A program made the translations under genes and the position numbers. A DNA stretch of 51,063 nt from Acidobacteriota bacterium (GTDB taxonomy: Bacteria > Acidobacteriota > Terriglobia > Terriglobales > Acidobacteriaceae), in NCBI GenBank assembly GCA_003225075.1, contig QIAP01000086.1:1-51063 (forward strand). Direction: 5' to 3'. Numbering within the stretch: the first letter of the stretch is position 1; each line of letters starts with the position of its first letter. This document shows, piece by piece, positions 43,565-51,063 of this stretch. A model generated the notes under the pieces. The model was not told the DNA's origin. It saw only the letters and a list, made by a program, of their open reading frames with translations, and did no database searches.

Positions 43565-44239
43565 ATGCTCAAGCTGATATTGGCTGATAACCAGGCTATC
43601 TTCCGTGCGGGAATCGCCAAAGTACTGGCGGTTGAAGATGAAATGCGCATTGTGGCGCAGGCGCAAACGCCGGAACAGATGTTTATGGCGCTGGATAAAT
43701 TTCGCGCCGCCGTGCTCGTCGTCGCCGGTGGATTCCATTCCGACTTCAACGCCGCCGTGCAGGCAGCGAACCGCAACAAGACTCGCATTGTGATCCTCGC
43801 CGATACCGGCGAGAGTGCGCAGCGCTACATGGCTGCGGGCGCGCACGGCGTGGTTTACCGCAACGTGACCAGCGCGGCGCTGGTGGATTGTGTGCGCAAG
43901 GTGGCACGCGGCGAAAATTGGGTGCAGGACATCGCCGTTCCCAGCGAGCTCACCGAAAACGACATGGTCGGTCTGCGGGTCCGCGATCGCCTCACCGCGA
44001 AAGAATTACGGATCGTCGCGCTCATCGTGCAGGGATACAAAAATAAAGAGATCGCCTCCCAGCTCGGCACCACCGAGCAGGTGATCAAGAACTATCTGCG
44101 CAACGTCTACGACAAGATCGGAGTTTCGGACCGGCTGGAGCTGGCGCTGTTCACCATCCATCATCGGATTTTGAATGAAGCCGCCGCCGCGACTGCTGCT
44201 GCTTCCACTCCTCCACAAGGAGCGGGGGTTTCGTCGTAG
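43565..44239 (+). CDS. NarL/LuxR-type regulator with degenerate receiver domain
   Basis: 224 residues. The N-terminal receiver fold (1-118) keeps ILADNQAIFRAGIAKVL, but the phospho-acceptor position is Ala54 (VLVVAGGFHSD), the second acidic residue is Asn9 and the conserved Lys is Arg (GVVYRN), so it is unlikely to be phosphorylated. The C-terminal LuxR helix-turn-helix (about 141-205) is intact: LTAKELRIVALIVQGYKNKE then IASQLGTTEQVIKNYLRNVY. It probably binds DNA constitutively or through protein contacts. It forms a pair with the PilZ gene, 17 bases away. A terminator follows. Confidence 0.92.
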   Translation: MLKLILADNQAIFRAGIAKVLAVEDEMRIVAQAQTPEQMFMALDKFRAAVLVVAGGFHSDFNAAVQAANRNKTRIVILADTGESAQRYMAAGAHGVVYRNVTSAALVDCVRKVARGENWVQDIAVPSELTENDMVGLRVRDRLTAKELRIVALIVQGYKNKEIASQLGTTEQVIKNYLRNVYDKIGVSDRLELALFTIHHRILNEAAAATAAASTPPQGAGVSS

Positions 44240-44258
44240 TTGGTTTCTGCTGAAATCA

Positions 44259-44286
44259 GGCCGCCTGTGGGCGGCCTTTTTATTTT
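44259..44286 (+). terminator. Rho-independent terminator after the LuxR-type regulator
   Basis: GGCCGCC-TGTG-GGCGGCC (44259-44276) followed by TTTTTATTTT. It ends the PilZ-LuxR transcript, 20 bases after the stop. Confidence 0.9.
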
Positions 44287-44385
44287 CAGTCCCGCTCCTG
44301 AAAGTTCTCCACCTACAGGATTCACCCGATTGTCATGATTTGTGCCAGGAATAGAATTGGGCTTTCCACACAAACGGAGGTTCAC

Positions 44386-44640
44386 ATGATCCGCGAGTAC
44401 CAACTTACTATCGGTGACATCTGCGGAGACCGAACTGGCCTGCGTGTAAAGGTCGAGGATGTCGATATTTACGACCGCGTCCACTTCTCTGTGATCGAGC
44501 CTTCTACGATCGCTATGGAAGAAGATGATATGGAACCAGAAGAAATGTCTTACGAGGAAACAGGAGAAATGTCTTACGCCGCGTTCATTCACCGCTTCAC
44601 TCGTCTCGGCCAGGGCTCGGCCTTGCGGAGAGCGGCATAG
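44386..44640 (+). CDS. Small acidic protein of unknown function
   Basis: 84 residues from ATG 44386, with ACGGAGGT six bases ahead (the frame opens at 44335 without a site). The start IREYQLTIGDICGDRTGLRV then VEDVDIYDRVHFSVIE suggests a small beta fold. Residues 46-62 are very acidic (AMEEDDMEPEEMSYEET), and two copies of MSY occur. No family is recognised. It is transcribed alone and has its own terminator. Confidence 0.65.
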   Translation: MIREYQLTIGDICGDRTGLRVKVEDVDIYDRVHFSVIEPSTIAMEEDDMEPEEMSYEETGEMSYAAFIHRFTRLGQGSALRRAA

Positions 44641-44669
44641 ATTCATCTGAACAATTTTTTTGATCACAC

Positions 44670-44705
44670 CGGCCGGGTACGTAAATGTACCCGGCCGTTA
44701 TTTTT
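44670..44705 (+). terminator. Rho-independent terminator
   Basis: CGGCCGGGTAC-GTAAAT-GTACCCGGCCG (44670-44697) is an eleven-pair perfect stem followed by TTATTTTT. It ends the small acidic protein transcript. On the minus strand there is no T tract. Confidence 0.9.
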
Positions 44706-44720
44706 GAGGGTGTGACTCTT

Positions 44721-44736
44721 GCGGACGTGAGTCCGC
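44721..44736. repeat. REP-like hairpin
   Basis: GCGGAC-GTGA-GTCCGC, a perfect six-pair stem, close in core sequence to the element at 32897-32916. Confidence 0.5.
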
Positions 44737-44760
44737 GAAGGTGAACGCCAATCAGGCGAG

Positions 44761-46356
44761 TCAGATTATTTTCTCGCCGATGGCCTTGCCCTGGGTGAAC
44801 AGGTAGAGGTAATCGGGACCGCCGGATTTCGAGTCGGTGCCTGACATGTTGAATCCGCCGAAGGGATGCGCGCCCACCGTGGCGCCGGTGCATTTGCGGT
44901 TGATGTAGAGGTTGCCGACGTGGAATTCCTGGATGGCGCGTTTGATCTTGTCTTTTGATTTGGTGTAGACGGCGCCGGTCAGGCCGAACTCGGTGTCGTT
45001 GGCGATTTCCAGGGCGTGGTCGTAGTTCTTTGACTTGATTACCGCGAGCACCGGGCCGAAGACTTCTTCCTGCTCCAGGCGCGACTTTGGAGGAATGTCG
45101 GCGATCACTGTCGGTTGAATATAGTAGCCTTCGCCGGCATTCTTCGCTGGACTGCCGCCGGTGATCACTCGGCCGTCTTTCTTGCCGATTTCGATGTATT
45201 CGAGAATTGACTTCATCGAGCCTTCGTTGATCACCGCGCCCATGTAGCTGTTCTCGGCGGGATCTCCGACGGTGATTTTCTCCACGCGCGTCTTCAGTTT
45301 CTCGAGGAACTTGCCGTAGATGCGCTCGTCAATGATGGCGCGCGAGCAGGCGGAACATTTCTGTCCCTGAAATCCGAATGCGGAGACGGCCACGCCTTCA
45401 ACGGCGGCTTCGAGGTCGGCGTCGGCGTCCACGATGATGGCATCTTTGCCGCCCATTTCGAGGATGGTGCGCTTGATCCAGAGCTGGCCGGGGCGATGTT
45501 CAGCGGCGCTCTTGTTGATGTCGAGGCCAACTTCGCGGGAGCCAGTGAAAGCGACGTAGCGAGTCTTGGGATGGGCGACGACCGCATTGCCAAAGCTGGC
45601 GCCTGCGCCGGGACAGAAATTCACCACGCCACCCGGCATGCCGGCTTCTTCGAGCAGTTCGACAAATTTGGCGGCGATGGTGGGCGAATCGCTGGATGGC
45701 TTGAGGATCACGGTGTTGCCGGAAACGATCGAGGCCAGGGTCATGCCTGCCATGATGGCCGAGGGAAAGTTCCACGGAGGAATCACCGCGCCCACGCCCA
45801 GCGGAATGTAGCGCAAGGTGTCGCGCTCGCCGGGCATCTGCACCGGCAACTCGGTCTTCGACAGGCGCAACGCCTCGCGGCTGTAGTACTCGCAAAAATC
45901 AATGGTCTCGGCGATGTCGCCGTCGGCTTCCGCCCAATTCTTGCTGACTTCAAAAACCAGCCAGGCACAGAACTCGAATTTGCGTTCGCGCAGCAGGTCG
46001 CCGACGCGAACCAGCAGGCTGGTGCGCTCTTCCACGGACGTCCGGCTCCAACTCTCAAACGCCTGAAGGGCGGCCTTCATGGCCGGTTCGACATGGTCTT
46101 TGCCGGCTTTCTGGTGCAGGCCGACAACCTGCGAAGGCTTGGCGGGATTAATGGACTTGATCTTGTCCGTGGTCTTGACGCGCTTGCCGCCGATGACGAG
46201 GTCATACTCGCGTCCGAGCTGGGCGCGCACTTTCTCAACGGCGGCGCGCATCTTGCGGGCGTTTTCTTCCTTGCTGAAATCAACCAGCGGCTCGTTCACG
46301 AACAGGCCTTCATGTAACTGAATCTGGGGGCGAGTGGGGGCTTGAACCGTTGCCAT
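44761..46356 (-). CDS. rocA: 1-pyrroline-5-carboxylate (L-glutamate gamma-semialdehyde) dehydrogenase
   Basis: 531 residues of the aldehyde dehydrogenase superfamily, RocA/PruA type. It oxidises glutamate semialdehyde to glutamate with NAD+ in proline and arginine breakdown. Features are [20 protein letters not shown] (nucleotide pocket), [48 protein letters not shown] with the general-base Glu, [14 protein letters not shown] with the catalytic Cys, and [14 protein letters not shown] near the end. ATG 46356 has GAGGTG upstream. No proline dehydrogenase is in the window. Confidence 0.95.
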   Translation of the reverse strand: MATVQAPTRPQIQLHEGLFVNEPLVDFSKEENARKMRAAVEKVRAQLGREYDLVIGGKRVKTTDKIKSINPAKPSQVVGLHQKAGKDHVEPAMKAALQAFESWSRTSVEERTSLLVRVGDLLRERKFEFCAWLVFEVSKNWAEADGDIAETIDFCEYYSREALRLSKTELPVQMPGERDTLRYIPLGVGAVIPPWNFPSAIMAGMTLASIVSGNTVILKPSSDSPTIAAKFVELLEEAGMPGGVVNFCPGAGASFGNAVVAHPKTRYVAFTGSREVGLDINKSAAEHRPGQLWIKRTILEMGGKDAIIVDADADLEAAVEGVAVSAFGFQGQKCSACSRAIIDERIYGKFLEKLKTRVEKITVGDPAENSYMGAVINEGSMKSILEYIEIGKKDGRVITGGSPAKNAGEGYYIQPTVIADIPPKSRLEQEEVFGPVLAVIKSKNYDHALEIANDTEFGLTGAVYTKSKDKIKRAIQEFHVGNLYINRKCTGATVGAHPFGGFNMSGTDSKSGGPDYLYLFTQGKAIGEKII

Positions 46357-46688
46357 CGTGCACCTCGAGGAGAGATCTGGAACTGCCGGAAGCGGCTACC
46401 GAACATTTAATTGTAGCACCGGGGAAGATTGGGGCGATGCTTGTGCCGACGGCATTTTGGGCGGCGCGAAGAGTTTGGGCGGGACAAGGCAAGTGCATAA
46501 ATTCTTCGCTCCTTCGTCTCTCAGAATGACATTCTCTAAATATGAGAACGCAATACAGAATGGTCGAATATTTCGCTGATTCTTCTCCTGATGTTCGCTC
46601 CGTCTCGCGCGAGACTCCATTATCGAGAATCATATTGACAAGCGTGATATAACTGGTGCGTTACAATTCTTTCGCTTTGGACGCATCT
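46357..46688. other. Intergenic region with a dispersed-repeat remnant
   Basis: At 46500-46531 the sequence AATTCTTCGCTCCTTCG and TCTCTCAGAATGACA matches, on the minus strand, the widespread intergenic motif whose translation reads CHSERRRSEE, a variant of CHSERSEES. No gene is seen in this stretch. A TTGACA (46635-46640) and TACAAT (46662-46667) precede the next gene but are 21 bases apart, too far for a normal promoter. Confidence 0.55.
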
Positions 46689-46862
46689 ATGGCCCTAGAT
46701 GCCCAGAACAACTGGCGGCAACTCTGCCGCGAAGCGGTTGCCGAGAAAGATCCCGACAAGTTGCTGAGGATCGCGATGGCAATTAACCGTGAATTCGATC
46801 AGCAACAAAAGAAAAAGGTAGCCGCGTTTTTGCAGAATATGGACAAGCCGAAGACCGCGTAG
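46689..46862 (+). CDS. Small conserved-type protein
   Basis: 57 residues from ATG 46689 (the frame opens at 46656). Sequence ALDAQNNWRQLCREAVAEKD then DPDKLLRIAMAINREFDQQQ predicts a helical hairpin with charged faces and one Cys. It resembles small Acidobacteriota helical proteins that I cannot name. No binding site is clear. It is followed by a repeat region. Confidence 0.6.
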   Translation: MALDAQNNWRQLCREAVAEKDPDKLLRIAMAINREFDQQQKKKVAAFLQNMDKPKTA

Positions 46863-46939
46863 CATTGGCGGCGCTTCGCTCCTCCACTCCCCGTCCGTGG
46901 CCCGTCCCTGCGCTAAGAAAGTTCAAACCGCACCACTGC

Positions 46940-47013
46940 CTGGTTATTCCGTTACCCGGTTAATCCGTTATCTGGTTAATCGTTACCTGGTCAATCGTTA
47001 CCTGGTTAATCCG
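46940..47013. repeat. Short tandem repeat, 15-16 base period
   Basis: Five imperfect units of CTGGTTAATCCGTTAC: 46940-46955, 46956-46971, 46972-46986, 46987-47001 and a partial one to 47013. Units 3 and 4 are one base shorter. The minus-strand gene ending at 46998 takes its stop codon from inside the repeat. Confidence 0.85.
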
Positions 47014-47222
47014 GGCTGAGTTGGCGCTCGACGGTGAGCGATCCGTAGCGCCGCGGCAATTCCAATCCCAAGCGCGGCAGCGAACGCGAGGAAGTACCAG
47101 AGCTGCGGAAGCGAGGCCAGAAATATGGCCATGCTGCCGATGGTGAAGGTGAGTCCGGCAACGCCGCCGCCGAACTTAATCTTGTGCATGGTTATTCCGC
47201 GATGTGGATTGGGTTCATCCAT
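46998..47222 (-). CDS. Small membrane protein
   Basis: 74 residues from ATG 47222, with GAGGAGG five bases upstream, which decides it over the earlier frame start at 47267. Two membrane helices: GGVAGLTFTIGSMAIFLASL and LWYFLAFAAALGIGIAAALR, joined by a short PQ turn. The C-terminus is basic (IAHRRAPTQPGLTR), and its stop falls in the tandem repeat. No family is recognised. Confidence 0.65.
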   Translation of the reverse strand: MDEPNPHRGITMHKIKFGGGVAGLTFTIGSMAIFLASLPQLWYFLAFAAALGIGIAAALRIAHRRAPTQPGLTR

Positions 47223-47572
47223 ACGATCCTCCTCGCTGTGCTGTCTCAATTCTACTCGTTCCTCCAAAGTTCGGACCTAATTTGACGGTCTTCCCAGGCC
47301 CAGCGAAACCAGGCCCGGCGATCCCAGGCTCATAGGCTCGCTACTTACCCTTGCTTCGTGCGTTACACAGTCGCCGCGGATACGCCGCTCCTCCCCAACT
47401 CCCTGCTTATCGCACGCGTTTTACATTGCTTTTGGGCGCCCGAAGCCTAGACTGGAGGGGTCTCGTCCCGCATCTTTCTGTCGCCATGTGGCCACCCACC
47501 CTTTCCCCGCGACGGAACTTGCGCAACCGATAGATCGCGAGGCTTGCCATGCCCGCTGCCTGGAGAGTCCAA
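47223..47572. other. Intergenic region with short direct repeats
   Basis: About 350 bases without a gene. At 47292-47321 two 15-base units (TCCCAGGCCCAGCGA and AACCAGGCCCGGCGA) are followed by a partial third. Nothing else is clear. Confidence 0.45.
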
Positions 47573-48802
47573 ATGAAAACTTCGAATGCGATTGCCCGTT
47601 TCTTCATTTGTTTTGCGCTGGTGTTGATCGCAATCATGTTCTTCGTGAGCAACGCTACGGGCACCGCCGTTCCCAAGTCGTACAGACTTATTCACACCTT
47701 TACGGGCGGCAGTGACGGAAGTTTGCCCACGGACATCCCGGTTCTCGACGCTGCGGGGAATCTCTACGGCACGTCGGACGGCGGGTGCGGCAACGTTTTC
47801 AAGTTCACGCGGCGGCCCGATGGAAGCTGGGTTCAGACTGTGCTCTACAGTTTCGACTGCTCGGCCGCCGGTCCTTATGGCGGGGTGGTTTTTGGCCGTG
47901 ATGGCAGTCTCTACGGCACGACCACTAACGGCGGCACCTTCGGACAAGGCGTGGTTTACAAAGTCAGTCCGAACTCGGACGGAAGCTGGAGCTATAGAGT
48001 GCCGTACAACTTTGGCGCGGCGGCGAATGACGGGATCAATTCCTACAGCGGGTTGATCTTTGACAAAGCCGGCAATCTTTAAGGCGACACCTGCCGCGGT
48101 GGAACGGGGAATTCCGGCACGGTTTTTGAGCTGCTGCCGGCAAGCGACGGGAGATGGACGGAGAAGGTGCTCTACTCCTTTACGGGCGGCAACGACGCGC
48201 AGTGTCCCCGCAGCACGCTGCTCCTCGATCGGACCGAGCAACATCTGTATGGCACAACTTCCTTTGGTGGGGATATCGGTTGCGGCACTGCTTTTCAACT
48301 GGAGCGTGCCAACGATAACTGGGAACAGCGCGTGATACATGCGTTCACGGGCACGGACGGATGTTTTCCTTCGGGCGGCCTGACCTTAGTCGGCAGGGAC
48401 ACTCTCTTTGGCATGAGTAGCGGGGGAGGAACGAATAACGACAACGGCACCATCTTCCAGATAGCGGTGGCAAATGGCACATGGACGGAAAGTGTGCTTC
48501 ACAACTTCACGGGACTTGAAGGACACTCGCCGCTAGGCAGCCTCACTCGAGTGGAGAACGATCTCTATGGTACGGCCACCAACACCGTGTTCAGGATGAC
48601 GTTTATGGGAGGCCATGGGAGCGTTTCTGTGCTGCATCGCTTCGGAGGGGAACTTAGTAATGATGGAATCCTGCCCTTTGCCGGTGTAGCGGTGGGTTGG
48701 GATGCGAGCGCTAAGCATGTGTTCGGCATGACGTGGCGCGGTGGCAAGTTCAAGGACGCGTGCTCGGAGGGATGTGGCGTGGCATATGAGATTACGTTTT
48801 AG
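47573..48802 (+). pseudogene. GloVer-repeat (choice-of-anchor tandem repeat) protein, interrupted by an in-frame stop
   Basis: From ATG 47573 (signal peptide: FFICFALVLIAIMFFVSNA) the frame encodes repeats with the pattern LYGTTxxGG and the pattern VLYSF. At 48080-48082 the codon is TAA, exactly where the conserved Tyr of LYGT stands (AGNL-stop-GDTCRGG). The same frame then continues open to 48802 with more repeats (HLYGTTSFGGDIGCGTAF, TLFGMSSGGGTNNDNGTIF) and a normal end. So a single Tyr-to-stop change interrupts an otherwise complete exported repeat protein. A sequencing error is the main alternative. No function beyond a secreted beta-propeller-like protein is known. Confidence 0.82.
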
Positions 48803-48824
48803 CAAATCCTGAGAGTGTGCGGGT

Positions 48825-49742
48825 TTATTGAAGGCCGGCCTGACCTAGCATTTCGAGGAACTGCTTTTGGGTGCGCATGTCTATGGACTGAGCCACCAGC
48901 TTGCCGTCACGGTCGTAGACGAAGCTCTTGGGAATTCCGAAAACCTGGAATTCGTCATTCACCTTTCGTTTGGGATCGAGCAGGATGGGATAGCTGATGT
49001 TGCGCTGCGTGATGAAGGGCGTGACCTTGGCGGGAGGCTCGTCGGAAATCGCCAGGATGATGAGGCCCTGATCTTTGAAGCGTTGATAGAGCGCGTCGAG
49101 GTCGGGCATTTCTTTGCGGCAGGGCGGACACCAGGTGGCCCAGAAGTTCAGCAAGACTACCTTGCCATGCAGGCTTTTCAAGTTCCAGGTCCTGCCATGC
49201 AAGTCGGTGAGGGTGAAATCGGCGTGGCGGCGGTGTTCATCGTCGGTTTCAAGCTTGGCGAGGGCTGCGGCAAATTGGGGAGCGTCCAGGGAAGCCTGCA
49301 CGTGCTCGTAGCGGACGAGTTGAGCCAGCCATCCGTAGGAGTCGTCGAGATCGGCCTGCTCGCGCTTGTTATGCGCGACGGGTGGATTGCGCAAGCCGTC
49401 GGCGAGGGTGGTGGCGACCTCCTGCAAAGTGTCGTGGCCGAAGTCGCCCTCGGTCGAGAGGTTGGCGAGGGCTTTGGCCAGGCGCAATTTGTTGGGAGTT
49501 AACGGTAGCTGCCGGATGCTGAGGGCGAATTCTTTGGTGGTGCGGGCACGGACGTCGTCGGGCAACTGACGGAGGCCCTTGATCTGGTCGGCGATGGTTT
49601 TCTCTTGCGGGGTCAGGACGTCGGCGCGCGTCTGGGCTGAGAGCAAGCGCGGAGACACGATAAATACGGTGGCGGCAGCAAGGCAAAGGCTTGCGAGGTA
49701 AAGAAAAGTGGCGGCACGCGAGTTCGAAAGATGGATGATCAC
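48825..49742 (-). CDS. TlpA/ResA-like thiol-disulfide protein
   Basis: 305 residues. An N-terminal signal anchor (FLYLASLCLAAATVFIVSPR) leads to a helical region (about 40-170) of unknown role. The C-terminal thioredoxin domain (about 170-300) has FTLTDLHGRTWNLKSLHGKV, the active site NFWATWCPPCRKEMPDLDAL, and the cis-Pro region FGIPKSFVYDRDGKLV. TlpA/ResA proteins reduce disulfides in cytochrome c maturation or other periplasmic targets. The helical N-terminal insert is longer than in ResA. Confidence 0.9.
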   Translation of the reverse strand: MIIHLSNSRAATFLYLASLCLAAATVFIVSPRLLSAQTRADVLTPQEKTIADQIKGLRQLPDDVRARTTKEFALSIRQLPLTPNKLRLAKALANLSTEGDFGHDTLQEVATTLADGLRNPPVAHNKREQADLDDSYGWLAQLVRYEHVQASLDAPQFAAALAKLETDDEHRRHADFTLTDLHGRTWNLKSLHGKVVLLNFWATWCPPCRKEMPDLDALYQRFKDQGLIILAISDEPPAKVTPFITQRNISYPILLDPKRKVNDEFQVFGIPKSFVYDRDGKLVAQSIDMRTQKQFLEMLGQAGLQ

Positions 49743-49778
49743 GTGGAAGAGTTTATCAGGCGAGGAAGTCAGACACTG

Positions 49779-51063
49779 CTACGGCACCTTCACGGAATCG
49801 CGGCGCTCGGCTGGGGTGAAACGAACGGCGGCGGTGCGTTCGAGTTTGTCCCAGGCGAAGCGCTGGCCTTCGATGGCGCGCTTCAGAGTTTTCAGCAGAA
49901 CCACCGAAAACAACTGACGGTAAGCGAAGCGCTGCAGCCAGACCTGGCTGAGCAGCCAGATATCTTCACGGGCGCCGCTGCCACGACGTTCCAGGGTGAA
50001 GGCGACGACGGAAGCGAGGAAGTCGATTATCAGGAAAGTGGCGAAGTACGCCACCAGCTTCTGAAAGCTGGCCGGGTCGCTGGATTCGGGATGGAAATAA
50101 TTCTGGATGAAATAGGATATCGCGCCCAGGGTGAACATCAGGTCAATGAAAGGCGAGACCAGGGGCAGAAGGATTTGGAAAATAAAGATGTTGGGCAGCG
50201 CGATCCAACCCAGAACGCCTTTGCGGGCGAATACAGCACGATGCTTCCATACCGATTGCAGGATTCCGAATGACCAGCGGAAGCGCTGCCGCATAAGTCC
50301 GTTGGCAGTGGTGGGAGCTTCGGTATAAGCGAGCGCAAGGTCTTCGTACTCGACGCGGTAGCCGAGGCGCAAAAGCGCCATGGTGAGATCGGCATCCTCG
50401 GCGACGGTGTCGGTGTGGTAGCCGCCGACTTCGCGCACCGCGGAAGTACGCCACGCGCCGATAGCTCCGGGAACAACACTGACGGCGCCGAGGGTATTCA
50501 AGGCTCGTCGCTCAAAGTTCTGGCTGGTGATGTATTCGAGGGCCTGCCAGCGCGTCCAGAGGTTGACGCGGTTGCCGACTTTGGCGTTTCCCGCGACAGC
50601 GCCGACTTTGGGATTGAGGAAGTGCGGGACCAGGCGGCTGATGGCGTCGGGTGCGATGACGGTATCGGCATCAATGCCGACGAAGATCTCTTCATCGCGC
50701 AGGTGCTGCAAGCCGAAGTTCAAGGCTTCGGCCTTGCCGGAGTTGGGTTTTGTCAGAATCACGACCTGGCCGCGGGTTGCTTGCTGGGCGAAGGCGGCGC
50801 GAGCTACCTCGAGGGTACGATCTTTCGAGCCATCGTCGATGACGATGACATGAAGATTGGGATAATTGGAATTGAGCGCGGCACGAACGGTGCGCTCGAT
50901 AACTTTTTCCTCGTTGTATGCGGGAATCAGCACGGCGACATTCGGTTTGTAGCTAGCTTCCTCGCCGGGCCGGCCGTAGGTGCGCTGACGCAGACGATCG
51001 AAGACGGCGAATGTACCGATGAAGAGCAAGCGTCCGGTCATCAAGAGATCGCCGATGAGGAAG
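49779..51063 (-). CDS. Glycosyltransferase family 2, membrane-bound (N-terminus outside window)
   Basis: The frame is open to the right edge: upstream of the internal start at 51044 it reads FLIGDL in the same frame, so the gene starts outside. The catalytic domain has VAVLIPAYNEEKVIERTVRA, VIVIDDGSKDRTLEVARAAF, GIDADTVIAPDAI (DAD), VAEDADLTMALLRLG and the RQRFRWSFG motif (QxxRW), typical of processive transferases such as chitin, PgaC or cellulose synthases. Four membrane helices follow (about 290-390). It lies 36 bases upstream of the TlpA-like gene on the same strand. Many Acidobacteriota relatives carry an N-terminal hydrolase or deacetylase fusion, which cannot be checked here. Confidence 0.9.
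   Translation of the reverse strand, partial: FLIGDLLMTGRLLFIGTFAVFDRLRQRTYGRPGEEASYKPNVAVLIPAYNEEKVIERTVRAALNSNYPNLHVIVIDDGSKDRTLEVARAAFAQQATRGQVVILTKPNSGKAEALNFGLQHLRDEEIFVGIDADTVIAPDAISRLVPHFLNPKVGAVAGNAKVGNRVNLWTRWQALEYITSQNFERRALNTLGAVSVVPGAIGAWRTSAVREVGGYHTDTVAEDADLTMALLRLGYRVEYEDLALAYTEAPTTANGLMRQRFRWSFGILQSVWKHRAVFARKGVLGWIALPNIFIFQILLPLVSPFIDLMFTLGAISYFIQNYFHPESSDPASFQKLVAYFATFLIIDFLASVVAFTLERRGSGAREDIWLLSQVWLQRFAYRQLFSVVLLKTLKRAIEGQRFAWDKLERTAAVRFTPAERRDSVKVP

Noticed and set aside
45496-46317. 273-residue frame on the plus strand
   Set aside because: Antisense to rocA, which has all aldehyde dehydrogenase motifs.
46310-46633. 107-residue minus-strand frame upstream of rocA
   Set aside because: Reads through a dispersed repeat (CHSERRRSEE), a known source of false proteins.
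1-51063. CRISPR array, prophage, insertion sequence, tRNA or rRNA gene
   Set aside because: No array of spaced direct repeats, no transposase, integrase or phage structural gene, and no tRNA- or rRNA-like segment was seen while reading the intergenic regions.

Overview
The window looks like a chromosomal piece of a soil Acidobacteriota genome, probably Terriglobia (Koribacter/Sulfotelmatobacter-like). The support is indirect: an Oar-like TonB receptor with an N-terminal carboxypeptidase-regulatory domain, a FecR/DUF6600 protein, a GloVer-repeat protein, a DUF1272 domain, many two-component proteins and REP-like GC hairpins. No rRNA or tRNA gene was found, so the taxonomy is inference.

Layout. 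1-130: start of an hdeD-like gene (minus strand, runs off the left edge). 678-2734: a LytS-type kinase fused to a DUF1272 zinc-finger-like domain, followed by a broken LytTR response regulator. 3050-6532: Oar-like receptor with a terminator. 6676-9486: small housekeeping genes (winged-helix-like protein, EthD, TrmJ-like methyltransferase, RNase HI) and a candidate structured RNA at 8616-8795. 9557-12667: a signalling island (receiver protein, PAS-PAS kinase, receiver-RsbRD_N protein). 12680-21227: a gas-vesicle locus on the minus strand. It runs, in transcription order, tandem ArsA/Get3-like ATPase, gvpF/L, gvpS/M-like, gvpF/L, gvpK, then after a 292 bp gap with a promoter, gvpJ, gvpA, a sensor kinase, gvpF/L, gvpG and a small ORF. 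No gvpN is present. 21470-23514: small Cys-motif protein and an AsmA-like protein.

23632-28525: a complete branched-chain amino acid operon, ilvC-ilvB-ilvN/M-ilvD. Its promoter carries a TetR-type operator exactly over the predicted transcription start. The divergent TetR gene at 28710 has lost its helix-turn-helix by an apparent in-frame deletion and overlaps a cupin gene. 29562-34580: ferredoxin reductase, zinc phospholipase C-like protein, YncE-like propeller, HEAT-repeat protein, DUF385 protein. 34638-35361: Phd/PIN toxin-antitoxin pair. 35758-38397: FecR/DUF6600 protein with perfect-period repeats. 38763-39762: membrane protein gene with a frameshift. 39882-43016: phospholipase C-type phosphoesterase, a basic small protein, an outer-membrane-type protein. 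43218-44640: PilZ protein, LuxR-type regulator with a degenerate receiver, a small acidic protein. 44761-46356: RocA-type dehydrogenase. 46689-51063: small proteins, a GloVer-repeat gene with an in-frame stop, a TlpA-like thioredoxin and a glycosyltransferase 2 that runs off the right edge.

The main biological interest is the gas-vesicle locus. It lacks the usual AAA+ ATPase GvpN, and is headed instead by a double ATPase of the ArsA/Get3 family carrying the Get3-like CxxC. It also has a sensor kinase between gvpA and gvpF. A second theme is regulator decay: two DNA-binding domains (LytTR and TetR) carry internal deletions, and one receiver has lost its phosphorylation site.
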